Shown piece after piece: positions 26,022-37,117 of a stretch of DNA of 64,000 bases. This DNA is from Flavobacteriales bacterium (GTDB lineage: Bacteria; Bacteroidota; Bacteroidia; Flavobacteriales_F; PHOS-HE28), in the NCBI GenBank assembly GCA_016710965.1, contig JADJTW010000013.1, positions 30,094-94,093 of the forward strand, in the 5' to 3' direction. How positions within the stretch are numbered: position 1 is the first letter of the stretch; every line of letters starts with the position of its first letter. The notes under the pieces were generated by a model. The model did not search any database and had not been told where the DNA came from. It worked only from the letters and a program-made list of their open reading frames with translations. The translations under genes were made by a program, and so were the position numbers.

Positions 26022-26734
26022 GGGCGCGTGATGCTGAAACGCATGCGCAGCACGCCGATGATGGCTTCCTTGAAGATGCTGCTGTTCATCTTGCTGGTGC
26101 CTTTCACGCGGTCCTTGAAGGTGATGGGCACCTCCACGATGCGGAAGCCGCCAAGCCGCACGCGGTATTTCATCTCGATCTGGAAGGCGTAGCCGATGAA
26201 ACGTATCTCATCCAGCGGGAGCGCTTCCAGTACATGACGCTTGTAGCACACGAAGCCCGCTGTGGTATCGCGCACGCCCAGCCAGAGGATGGCGCGCACG
26301 TAGAGAGAGGCGCAATAGCTGAGGAGGATGCGGTCCCAGCTCCAATCGGTCACGCGGCCGCCCTTCACATAGCGCGAGCCCACGCTCATATCGGCCCCAT
26401 CGGCGCAGGCGGCATCCAGGCGCAGCAGGTCGTCGGGGTCGTGCGAGAAATCGGCGTCCATCTCGAAGATGCGCTCGTACCCATTGGCGAGCGCCCATTT
26501 GAAGCCGGCGATATACGCGGTACCGAGGCCGAGCTTGCCGGCTCGTTGCATCAGGTGCAGACGGTCGGGCCATTCGGCTTGCATGGCCTTCACCGAATCG
26601 GCAGTGCCGTCCTGCGAGTTGTCGTCCACCACCAGCACATGGAACTCGGGTCGCAAGCCCATGACGTGCGCCACGATGCCGCGGATGTTCTCCTGCTCGT
26701 TGTACGTGGGTATGATGACGAGGCGCTCCGGCAC
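26018..26734 (-). CDS. Polyprenol-phosphate mannosyltransferase (DPM1-like GT2)
   Basis: 238 residues. PTYNEQENIRGIVAHVMG, VVDDNSQDGTADSVK, the DxD-containing FEMDADFSHDPDDLL and VGSRYVKGGRVTDWSWDR are the family motifs of dolichyl/polyprenyl-phosphate mannose synthases. It makes lipid-linked mannose for protein or envelope glycosylation. First gene of the operon with dihydroorotase and DUF4296. Confidence 0.92.
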   Translation of the reverse strand: MPERLVIIPTYNEQENIRGIVAHVMGLRPEFHVLVVDDNSQDGTADSVKAMQAEWPDRLHLMQRAGKLGLGTAYIAGFKWALANGYERIFEMDADFSHDPDDLLRLDAACADGADMSVGSRYVKGGRVTDWSWDRILLSYCASLYVRAILWLGVRDTTAGFVCYKRHVLEALPLDEIRFIGYAFQIEMKYRVRLGGFRIVEVPITFKDRVKGTSKMNSSIFKEAIIGVLRMRFSITRP

Positions 26735-26794
26735 GGCTGGCCCCGATGGCGAGGCGGCGCGAAGATAGAAGGGCCTCCAGCGGTGCCGTTTCGT

Positions 26795-29700
26795 TCAGCG
26801 CAGCAGCGTCACATGCCCGATGCGCTCCACGCGTTCGGCACTATAGGCGTCCTTGGCTTTCAACTGCCATACATACACGTCTTGCACCGCTTCGGCACCA
26901 TCCACCGTTCCATCCCAGTAAGCATCCGGGTCGGTGGTGCTGAAGAGTCGCAGGCCCCAGCGGTCGTAGATCTCGAAGAGGTAGAAGCGCCGATCGATGC
27001 CGGTGACGATGGGCTTGAACGTGTTGTTGTGCTCGTTGCCATCGGGCGTGAAGGTGTTGGGCACCCACACACGCATGCCGTCCTCCACCGTGATGTACAG
27101 GCAGCTGGTATCAGCGCATGCACCTGCCGCAATGGCCACGAGGCAGATGCCATAGTCCGCACCGATGTCTCCGGTGAAGAAGTGGGTCATGTCCTCCTCG
27201 TCGGTGATGAACACTTCGTTGATCAGCCATTCATAGCTGAGGGCACCCGAGGAGAGGTTGTTGAAGAAGGCCTGCGGGTCGAGGGTGTTCAACTGCGCCG
27301 GCAGCATCTCGAACGCGGCCGTGGGCTGGGCGTATACGTTCACCGCATCGGCGATGGTCACGGTATCGGCACCACAACCGTTGTTGGCATCGACGATCAA
27401 GGTCACGTCGTAGCTGCCGGGGTCTGTGTAGATGACGGTGACGGGCGCGCAATCTTCGATCACATCGCCGTTGCCCAGGATCCATGTGCAGGTGCCGGGT
27501 CCGGTGTAGTCGTGCGAGAAGGTCACTTCCAACGGCGCACAGGTCCCGAGGGAGCTTGCAAGGAACGAGGTTACGACAGGCATCACAACCGACATGCTCA
27601 TCGTGGAACTGACGACAGGGCATGGTGCGGACGGCGTGACTGTATAGACATAGTCTCCAGGGACATCGGCAAGGGGGTCGAAGGTGCTGTCGGTGGTCAG
27701 CCCATCCGGTCCGGTCCATGTCCCTGTGGCATCGGGCGTTCCACCGAGCTGTGCGAACAAATCGATGGCCGCGTCGCCATCGCAGAGCGAAAGGCTGGAC
27801 CCCGTGCCTGCATCGGCCGCCACACTGACAACTATCGTGACCGTGCTGGCATCATCGACGCAAGGCGCAATGCCTGTGATGGTATAGGTGTACGCACCCG
27901 CTTGGCCTGTAGCAGGGGCGAAGCTTCCGTTGCTCGGTGCGCCATTGGGAGCGGTCCATGATCCACCGGCCTGTGGCGATCCGCCCAATGAGGTGATCAA
28001 ATTCACCACTGGCCCGCTCGTACACAGCACCAGGTTGCCATCCTCACCGGCGAAGGGAACGGGGTTGATGAGCACCTCTACAGTGGCTGATGCCGCAACG
28101 CACGGCGCATTGCCTTGTACCGTGTACGTATAGGTACCGCTGGCATCAGCAGCAGGATCGAGTATGGCGCCATGCGCACTGCCATCAGGCGCAGTCCAGG
28201 ACCCGCCGATGTCCAGCGTCCCGGAGAGGCCGTCGAAGAGAGCAACGGGTGCAGAGCTTGCACAGAGCGTCAGGTTTCCGCCGGTCCCGGCTTGGGGGGC
28301 GGCATTCACCGTTATCGCAAGCGTGGCGCTTTCATCCGGGCAGTTGGCCGAGCCCGCCACCGTATACGTGAAGGTGCCCGGGGTCGAGGCCGCCGGATCG
28401 AACGTTGCACCCACCACGTCGCCTTGCACATCGGTCCACACACCACCGGCATCCGGGGTGCCCATCAACTGAGTGATCAAGTTGAAGGCGGCATTGGTGC
28501 TGCATAGCGTGATGGCATTGTCATCACCTGCATCGGGACCGGGCAGGACGACCACGGAGACGACTGCCGAAGCACTCGCGCACACCGTGCCCGTGATCGT
28601 GTATGTGTGATCGCCGGCCGGATCCGAACCAGGGTCGAAGACCCCATCGAAAGCCACTCCTCCAGGTCCGGCCCATGTACCACCCGCCTGGGGTGTTCCA
28701 CCAAGCACGCTGAAGAGAGTGACCGCAGGACTGCCCGGGCAAAGCTGGATGGAACCTGGTGATCCGGCGTCCGGCGCAGTCTCTATGCTGATCGAGACGG
28801 TTGCCGCATCGGCGATGCAGGGTGCCGTGGCATTGATCGCATAAGTGTATGCGCCGGCGAGCATTGACGCTGGATCGAAGATGCCACCATTCAGCGCACT
28901 GGGGCCGCTCCACGTTCCACCCGCATCGGCTGTTGGACCCAACAACGCGAACAAGTCGGCTTGCGCACCCGCGCTGCACAATGTGACACTCGCATCAACG
29001 CCCGCATTGGGTGAATCAACCTCGGCGACGGTCACCGTCGCGCTCGCGTTCGCACAAGGAGCAATGCCGTTGACGGTGTAGGTGTACACGCCGGGCGCCA
29101 TCGTCGCGGGGTCGTAGTTGCCGCCTACCACGGGGCTCGGTCCGCTCCACGCGCCGCCTGCTGTCGGCCCGCCGCCGAGCTGTGCGAAGAGGTTCACCGC
29201 GCCGCCGATGTCGCACACTGTGACACTGCCGTTGGTGCCACGTTCGTCGGCGCGTTCTCCGTCACGGTCACCGTCGCGCTCGCGCTCACGCAGGGCGGCG
29301 TCGCGTTCAGCGTGTAGGTATACACGCCGGGGCTCATCGTCGCGGGGTCGTAGTTGCCGCCTACCACAGGTGAAGGGCCGCTCCATGTGCCGCCCACGTC
29401 AGGCGTTCCGCCGAGCTGCGCGAAGAGGTTCGTTGCTGCACTGTTCCCGCACACTGTCACGCTGCCGTTCGTGCCTGCGTTCGGCGAGCTCGTCTCGTTC
29501 ACCGTCACCGTCGCGCTCGCGTTCGCACAAGGAGCAATGCCGTTGACCGTGTAGGTGTACACGCCGGGGCTCATCGTCGCGGGGTCGTAGTTGCCGCCGA
29601 CCACGGGGCTCGGGCCGCTCCACGCGCCGCCTGCTGTCGGCCCGCCGCCGAGCTGTGCGAAGAGGTTCACCGCGCCGCCGATGTCGCACACTGTCACACT

Positions 29701-32700
29701 GCCGTTGGTGCCAGCGTTCGTCGGCGCGTTCTCCGTCACGGTCACCGTCGCACTAGCGCTCACGCATGGCGCGGTGGCGTTCAGCGTGTAGGTGTACACG
29801 CCGGGGCTCATCGTCGCGGGGTCGTAGCTGCCGCCGACTATAGGGCTCGGCCGCTCCAGGTGCCGCCCACGTCAGGCGTTCCGCCGAGCTGCGCGAACAG
29901 GTTCGAGGCCGCGCTGTTGCCGCAGACCGTCACGCTGCCGTTCGTGCCTGCGTTCGGCGAGCTCGTCTCGTTCACCGTCACCGTCGCGCTCGCGTTCGCA
30001 CAAGGAGCAATGCCGTTGACGGTGTAGGTGTACACGCCGGGCGCCATCGTCGCGGGGTCGTAGTTGCCGCCTACCACCGGGCTCGGTCCGCTCCACGCGC
30101 CGCCTGCTGTCGGCCCGCCGCCGAGCTGTGCGAAGAGGTTCACCGCGCCGCCGATGTCGCACACTGTCACACTGCCGTTGGTGCCAGCGTTCGTCGGCGC
30201 GTTCTCCGTCACGGTCACCGTCGCACTAGCGCTCACGCATGGCGCGTGGCGTTCAGCGTGTAGGTGTACACGCCGGGGCTCATCGTCGCGGGGTCGTAGC
30301 TGCCGCCGACTGGGGCTCGGGCCGCTCCAGGTGCCGCCCGCGTCAGGCGTTCCCGCCGAGCTGCGCGAAGAAGGTTCGTTGCTGCACTGTTCCCGCACAC
30401 CGTCACGCTGCCGTTCGTGCCTGCGTTCGGCGAGCTCGTCTCGTTCACCGTCACCGTCGCGCTCGCGTTCGCACGGAGCAATGCCGTTGACCGTGTAGGT
30501 GTACACGCCCGGCGCTCATCGTCGCGGGGTCGCAGTTGCCGCCGACCACGGGCTCGGGCCGCTCCACGCGCCACCTGCTGTCGGCCCGCCGCCGAGCTGT
30601 GCGAAGAGGTTCACCGCGCCGCCGATGTCGCACACTGTGACACTGCCGTTGGTGCCAGCGTTCGTCGGCGCGTTCTCCGTCACGGTCACCGTCGCGCTGC
30701 GCTCACGCAGGGCGCGGTGGCGTTCAGCGTGTAGGTGTACACGCCGGGCTCATCGTCGCGGGGTCGTAGCTGCCGCCACCACAGGTGCTAGGCCGCTCCA
30801 GTGCCGCCCACGTCAGGCGTTCCGCCGAGCTGCGCGAAGAGGTTCGTTGCCGCACTGTTGCCGCACACCTGTCACGCTGCCGTTCGTCCGCGTTCGGCGA
30901 GCTCGTCTCGTTCACCGTCACCGTCGCGCTCGCGTTCGCACAGGGCAATGCCGTTGACGGTGTGGTGTACACGCCGGGCGCCATCGTCGCGGGGTCATAG
31001 TTGCCGCCTACCACCGGGCTCGGGCCGCTCCACGCGCCGCCTGCTGTCGGCCCGCCGCCGAGCTGTGCGAAGAGGTTCACCGCGCCGCCGATGTCGCACA
31101 CTGTCACACTGCCGTTGGTGCCTGCGTTCGTCGGCGCGTTCTCCGTCACGGTCACCGTCGCGCTCGCGCTCACGCAGGGCGGCGTCGCGTTCAGCGTGTA
31201 GGTATACACGCCGGGGCTCATCGTCGCGGGGTCGTAGCTGCCGCCGACTATAGGGCTCGGGCCGCTCCAGGTGCCGCCCACGTCAGGCGTTCCGCCGAGC
31301 TGCGCGAAGAGGTTCGTTGCTGCACTGTTCCCGCACACTGTCACGCTGCCGTTCGTGCCTGCGTTCGGCGAGCTCGTCTCGTTCACCGTCACCGTCGCGC
31401 TCGCGTTCGCACAAGGAGCAATGCCGTTGACGGTGTAGGTGTACACGCCGGGCGCCATCGTCGCGGGGTCATAGTTGCCGCCTACCACCGGGCTCGGGCC
31501 GCTCCACGCGCCGCCTGCTGTCGGCCCGCCGCCGAGCTGTGCGAAGAGGTTCACCGCACCGCCGATGTCGCATACCGTGACACTGCCGTTCGTTCCCGCG
31601 TTCGCAGCGGCATTCTCAGTGATGGTCACAGTTGCCGACGCATTCGCGCAAGGTGCTATGCCAGCGACCGTATAGGTGTAGATCCCAGCTATCATCGTCG
31701 CAGGGTCGTAGTTGCCGCCGATCACAGGCGATGGCCCGCTCCAAGCGCCACCTGCTTGCGGAGCGCCCCCAAGTTGCGCGAACAACGAAGCAGGGGCGTT
31801 GCTGGAGCAGAGCAACAAGGATCCGTTGGTGCCGGCATTGGTCGCAGCGTTCTCGGCTACGGTCACGGTGGCCGTGGCATTCGCGCAGGGCGCCACACCA
31901 TTCACAGTATAGGTGTAAACGCCTGGAGCCATGCTGGCTGGATCATAGTTCCCTCCGACTACCGGAGAAGGTCCGCTCCACGCGCCACCCGGGTCCGGTG
32001 AACCACCAAGGCTTGCTGCCAATGGAACTGCGACGCCATTGGAGCATGTCGTCAACGCGCCACTTGTTCCAGCGTTCGGCGCGGGATTCTCCGCCACCGC
32101 CACTGTCGCGCTGGTGTTCACGCAGGGAGCGACACCTACGACCGTATGTGTACACGCCGGGGTTCATCGTCGCGGGGTCGTAGTTCCCACCGACCACCGG
32201 GCTCGGACCGCTCCATACGCCTCCCGCTTGCGGTACACCGCCGAGTTGCGCGAAGAGCGATGCAGCGGCATCGCCGGAACAAAGCGTCACGGATCCATTC
32301 GTGCCTGCATCGGTCGCAGCATTCTCGGTCACGGTCACTGCCGCGCTCGCATTCGCGCATGGGGCCACACCGTTCACCGTGTAGGTATACACCCCGGGCG
32401 TCATCGTCGCGGGGTCATAATTCCCAGCGGCCACCGCAGAAGGGCCGCTCCATGCACCACCGGCATCGGGAGTGCCACCAAGGCCTGCAAGCAAAGCCAC
32501 CGCTGCTCCGTTGGAACAAAGCGTGAGCGAACCGTTCACTCCCGCACTCACCGCCGAGTTCTCAGTAACGGTAACAGTGGCGCTCGCGTTCACGCAGGGA
32601 GCTATCCCTGCGACCGTGTATGTGTACACGCCAGAATTCATCGTGGCGGGATCGTAGATGCCGCCGATCACAGGAGATGGACCGCTCCACGCTCCTCCTG

Positions 32701-35700
32701 CTTGCGGTGTGCCACCCAGTTGCGCGATGAGCGCCAAAGGCGCACTGCTCGAACACACGGTCAGCGTTCCGTTCGTGCCGGCGTCCGCCACAGGGTTCTC
32801 GGTCACGGTTACTGTGGCGGTTGAATTCACGCATGGGGCGATCCCCGCTACCGTGTAGGTGTATACACCCGGCGCCATGGTAACCGGGTTGTAGTTTCCA
32901 CCCACCACAGGCGAAGGTCCGCTCCACGCACCACCGGCTTGTGGCACGCCACCGAGTTGAGCCAAGAGGCTTGCAACCCCTGAATTGCTACAGACTGTCA
33001 AAGTACCATTGCTGCCTGCATCCGTCGCGGCATTTTCGACGACAGTCACCGTAGCGGTTGCATTCACGCAGGGCGCAATGCCAGCGACCGTGTACGTGTA
33101 CACGCCTGCGTTCATCGTCACCGGATCGTAATTGCCGCCCACAACAGGCGATGGACCGCTCCATGCACCACCGGGATCAGGCGCTCCGCCAAGGCTTGCA
33201 CCCAGCGCCACCGCTGCCCCGTTCGCGCATACAGTGAGGTTGCCATTCGCACCAGCTACCGGCGCTGCATTCTCCGTCACTGTCACCGTCGCCGTGGAGT
33301 TCGTGCAGGGCGCAACGCCGTTCACCGTGTAGGTATACACACCGGGGTTCATCGTGGCCGGGTTGTAGTTGCCCGCGCCGCCTACTGGACTCGGTCCGCT
33401 CCAGGTGCCGCCTGCGGCCGGGCCACCGCCGAGCTGCGCGATCAAGCTCGTGGCAACGCCATTGCTGCAGATCGTGAGCGCGCCGTTCGTGCCCGCGTTG
33501 GGCGGTGCGTTCTCAACAACGGTCACCGTGGCGTTCGCATTGGCGCACGGCGCAACACCGGTGACGGTGTAGGTGTACACGCCTGCGTTCATCGTCACCG
33601 GATCGTAATTGCCGCCCACAACAGGCGATGGACCGCTCCATGCACCACCGGGATCAGGCGATCCGCCCAGGCTTGCGCCCAGCGCCACCGCTGCCCCGTT
33701 CGCGCATACGGCGAGGTTGCCGTTCGATCCTGCGGTCGGCGCTGTGTTCTCCGTCACCGTCACTGTGGCCGTGGAGTTCGTGCAAGGCGCTACGCCGTTC
33801 ACCGTGTAGGTGTACACGCCGGGGTTCATCGTGGCCGGGTTGTAGTTGCCCGCGCCGCCTACTGGACTCGGTCCGCTCCAGGTGCCGCCTGCGGCCGGGC
33901 CACCGCCGAGCTGCGCGATCAAGCTCGTGGCAACGCCATTGCTGCAGATCGTGAGCGCGCCGTTCGTGCCCGAGTTTGCGGTCGGCGCTGTGTTCTCCGT
34001 CACCGTCACTGTGGCCGTGGAGTTCGTGCAAGGCGCTACGCCGTTCACCGTGTAGGTGTACACGCCGGGGTTCATCGTGGCCGGGTTGTAGTTGCCCGCG
34101 CCGCCCACAGGGCTGGGGCCGCTCCAGGTGCCGCCTGCGGCCGGGCCACCGCCGAGCTGCGCGATCAAGCTTGTGGCAACGCCATTGCTGCAGATCGTGA
34201 GCGTGCCGTTCGTGCCAGCGTTTGGTGGTGCGTTCTCAACAACGGTGACCGTAGCGGTTGCATTGGCGCACGGCGCAACACCGGTGACGGTGTAGGTGTA
34301 CACGCCTGCGTTCATCGTCACCGGATCGTAATTGCCGCCCACAACAGGCGATGGACCGCTCCATGTTCCGCCCACCGCAGGTGTGCCGCCCAAGCCGGAG
34401 ATGAGCGCGACGGCGGCACCATTTGCGCATACAGCAAGATTGCCGTTCGTGCCAGCGATGGGCGCAGCGTTCTCAGTCACTGTCACCGTAGCTGTGGCGT
34501 TCGCGCAGGGAGCCACACCATTCACCGTGTAGGTATACACACCGGGGTTCATCGTGGCCGGGTTGTAGTTGCCCGCGCCGCCCACAGGGCTGGGGCCGCT
34601 CCAGGTGCCGCCTGCGGCCGGGCCACCGCCGAGCTGCGCGATCAAGCTTGTGGCAACGCCATTGCTGCAGATCGTGAGCGTGCCGTTCGTGCCCGCGTTG
34701 GGTGCCGCGTTCTCGGTCACGGTGAGGGTCGCGTTATCGTTGGGGCAAGGTGCAACGCCGAGCAAGGTGTAGGTGTATACACCGGGCGCCATTGTCGGAG
34801 GATCGTAATTGCCACCGACCACCGGACTGGGACCGCTCCAGGTGCCACCCGCTTGCGCACCAGCAAGGCTCGCGATCATGGAGACGGCAGCACCGTTCGA
34901 GCAGACCGAGAGCGCGCCGTTCGCGCCGGCGTTCACCGCAGTGTTCTCGGTCACGGTCACAGTGGCGGTAGCGTTCACGCAAGGTGCGACACCAGTGATC
35001 GTGTACGTGTACACCCCTGGATTCATGGTGGCCGGATTGTAATTGCCCAAGCCGCCCACCGGGCTGGGGCCGGTCCAAGTGCCACCTGCGGCTGGGCCAC
35101 CACCGAGCTGTGCAATCAGGCTTGTTGCGGCGGAGGTGCTGCAAAGCGTGAGCGTTCCATTCGTGCCTGCGTTGGGTGCAACGCTCTCCGTAACTGTGAT
35201 CGTGGCTGTTGCGTTCGGGCACGGTGCCGATCCCAACACCGTGTATACATAGGCACCCGGCGCCATGGTGGCCGGGTTGTACAGGTTGCCCACAACAGGG
35301 CTGGGCCCGCTCCATGATCCACCGGCCTGCGCACTTCCGCCTAACAAGGCGAACATGTTGGTGGCTGCACTATTGCCGCAGGTATTGAGCAATGCGCTCG
35401 TACCAGCATTCGGCGCAATGCTCTGGGTGACCGTAACCGTTGCCGATGCGTGCAGACAACCGGTGCCTACCGTGTAGGTATACACGCCGAAGAGGTCCGT
35501 AGCGGGATTGAAAGTGCTTGAATGAGCAGCCCCGTTGGGACCTGTCCAGCTGCCTCCGGGGTCGGGCGTGCCACCCAGCTGATTGAAGAGGTTGATATTA
35601 GTAGCGCCCACACAACTCGGCACCACGGCAGGCGTACCTGGGTTGGGCGGTACCGGCGGCGGGTTAACAACAGTGATGGTGAGCGCGTAGGTCGAGAGGT

Positions 35701-36847
35701 TGACGATCGGGCAGGCATTGTCGCTCACGTTCAGCAGGATGGAGATCGGCGACAGAGCGATGTTCGGCGTCCAGCAGATGGTGGCAACTGCAGGATTAGA
35801 GCCGGAGAATACCAAGCTTGATCCCGGGAGTTGCGCGCTCACTTGGCCGCCGAGGGTGATGACCGCAGCAGGGTCGATATCGGTGAAGGTGAGATCGACG
35901 CAGAAGGGCACGCCGTGGCATACCTCGATACTGTTGATGCCGGTAATGATGCCGTTGTTGATGCTCGTTGGGCCCAGGTTATCGGCTGGCGGATTGGCGC
36001 AATCGGTCACCACGAAGAGGAAGTCGAGCATGACCGTACCGATGGGTTGCCCGAGCGAGTTGTAAGAAGTGACCTGCACAACGACCACGTAATTGCCGAT
36101 GAGCGTGGGGGTGAAATCCATCTGCCCCGTATTGGTATTGAAGGCAATGCCTGGTATGGGCGCAGCGCCCGAGTAGCCGCCTGTGTATAGCACGGGTGTC
36201 GGAAGCGGTGAGGCGAAGCGAGCGCTGATGAGCGAGAAGAGCAGCGCATTCCCATCGGGATCGGTCACCAGCGGGTTGTAGCTCACCGGCTCGTTCACGC
36301 ATGTATACGGAATGCTCTGCTGGCCGAACTGCGGCGAATCATCGCAAATGCCGCCCAGGTTATTGAGGGTGGCCTCCACATACATGCCCGGCGTGAGCTG
36401 TACGTTATTGGTGGTGTTCCGGCAGCAGATGTTCCAGGAGATCGTCCAATCGTTGCACGGCGAAAGCACCAACGTTGTCTGGAACTGGTAGTGCCAGATG
36501 CCGGGTTCGGTGCCGCCGTTGCAGGTGGAGTTGGCAAGCTGCGACGGGCAGAGCTGCGATACCTCTTCATTCAAGACCATGGGCACGTTGTTCAGCGTGA
36601 AGCTGACCCCGCAGTCGTTATTGAAGTAGAGGCTCTGCGGGGTTATCCCAGCACCCGAGCAATCGAGGTAGAGGTCGAGCGATACCTGATACTGGTTCGG
36701 GCCTACGCAGTTGTATGTGATGCTGGCTCCAGAGTAGTGGTCGGCCCACGCAATGCTGGTCGCCACCATCAGCACGCCTAACACCAGCGCTCGCCGCAGC
36801 GATGCGATGTTGAAAAGTCCTGATCGAAGCATGGAGCGTGAAGCCAT
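26795..36847 (-). CDS. Giant repeat adhesin with CHU_C gliding-associated C-terminus (multiply frameshifted)
   Basis: About 3,350 residues when rejoined. A signal peptide (MLRSGLFNIASLRRALVLG) leads into a Bacteroidota N-terminal domain (DHYSGASITYNCVGPNQYQV). About 34 repeats of roughly 79 residues follow, built on AGTNGSVTVC...GGxWSGPSPVVGGNYDPATM.PGVYTYTV...ATVTV. A PKD-like domain (CAPLEVTFSHDYTGPGTC) precedes the C-terminal gliding/T9SS domain (VPNTFTPDGNEHNNTFKPIV, YDRWGLRLF). Such proteins are exported by the type IX system and act as surface adhesins. The frame is broken near 32145 and many times between 29235 and 30970. The C-terminal 860-residue and N-terminal 1,600-residue parts are intact. 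Confidence 0.85.
28985..31560 (-). repeat. 474-bp higher-order repeat block inside the adhesin
   Basis: Two alternating 237-base units (one with CDIGGAVNLFAQ, one with CGNSAATNLFAQ or CGNSAASN) form a 474-base pair repeated about 5.5 times at near identity. The DIGGAV unit recurs near 29186, 29660, 30134, 30603, 31069 and 31543. The two short intervals (469 and 466) carry the net deletions. Confidence 0.9.
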
Positions 36848-36872
36848 TTCAGGCATGTCAGGGAGCGACCGG

Positions 36873-36880
36873 CAAAGGTA
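36873..36880 (-). promoter_or_regulatory. Possible -7 box for the giant adhesin
   Basis: TACCTTTG on the minus strand lies 26 bases before the chosen ATG at 36847. No matching -33 TTG. Motif evidence only. Confidence 0.35.
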
Positions 36881-37007
36881 TTCAAACCCGTTACCGTTCA
36901 GCATGTTACGCCGAACTTGGATGAGGCGGAAAACACAGCTCGAATTGAAGAATGGCCATCCCATTGAATTAACAGAGAAGTAAAAGAGGCGGCACCGGGT
37001 CGGATCC

Positions 37008-37015
37008 TACTTTTG
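37008..37015 (+). promoter_or_regulatory. Possible -7 box for the TonB-dependent receptor
   Basis: TACTTTTG matches the Bacteroidota consensus and would start a transcript with a leader of about 95 bases before the ATG at 37118. It lies in the 270-base divergent region between the adhesin and the receptor. Confidence 0.35.
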
Positions 37016-37117
37016 CGCTCCCCGAAAAACGGACCGTTCTCCCAAGTGGTCGCCTGCCTATCAGGACGCGATCCGATGGGCGTCCGGTGCTCAGCCCAGA
37101 CCACCGAACCCGCCCTC

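Noticed and set aside
29000..36000. CRISPR-like or other non-coding regular repeats
   Set aside because: The 237-base periodicity encodes a 79-residue protein repeat with conserved motifs; it is a coding repeat.
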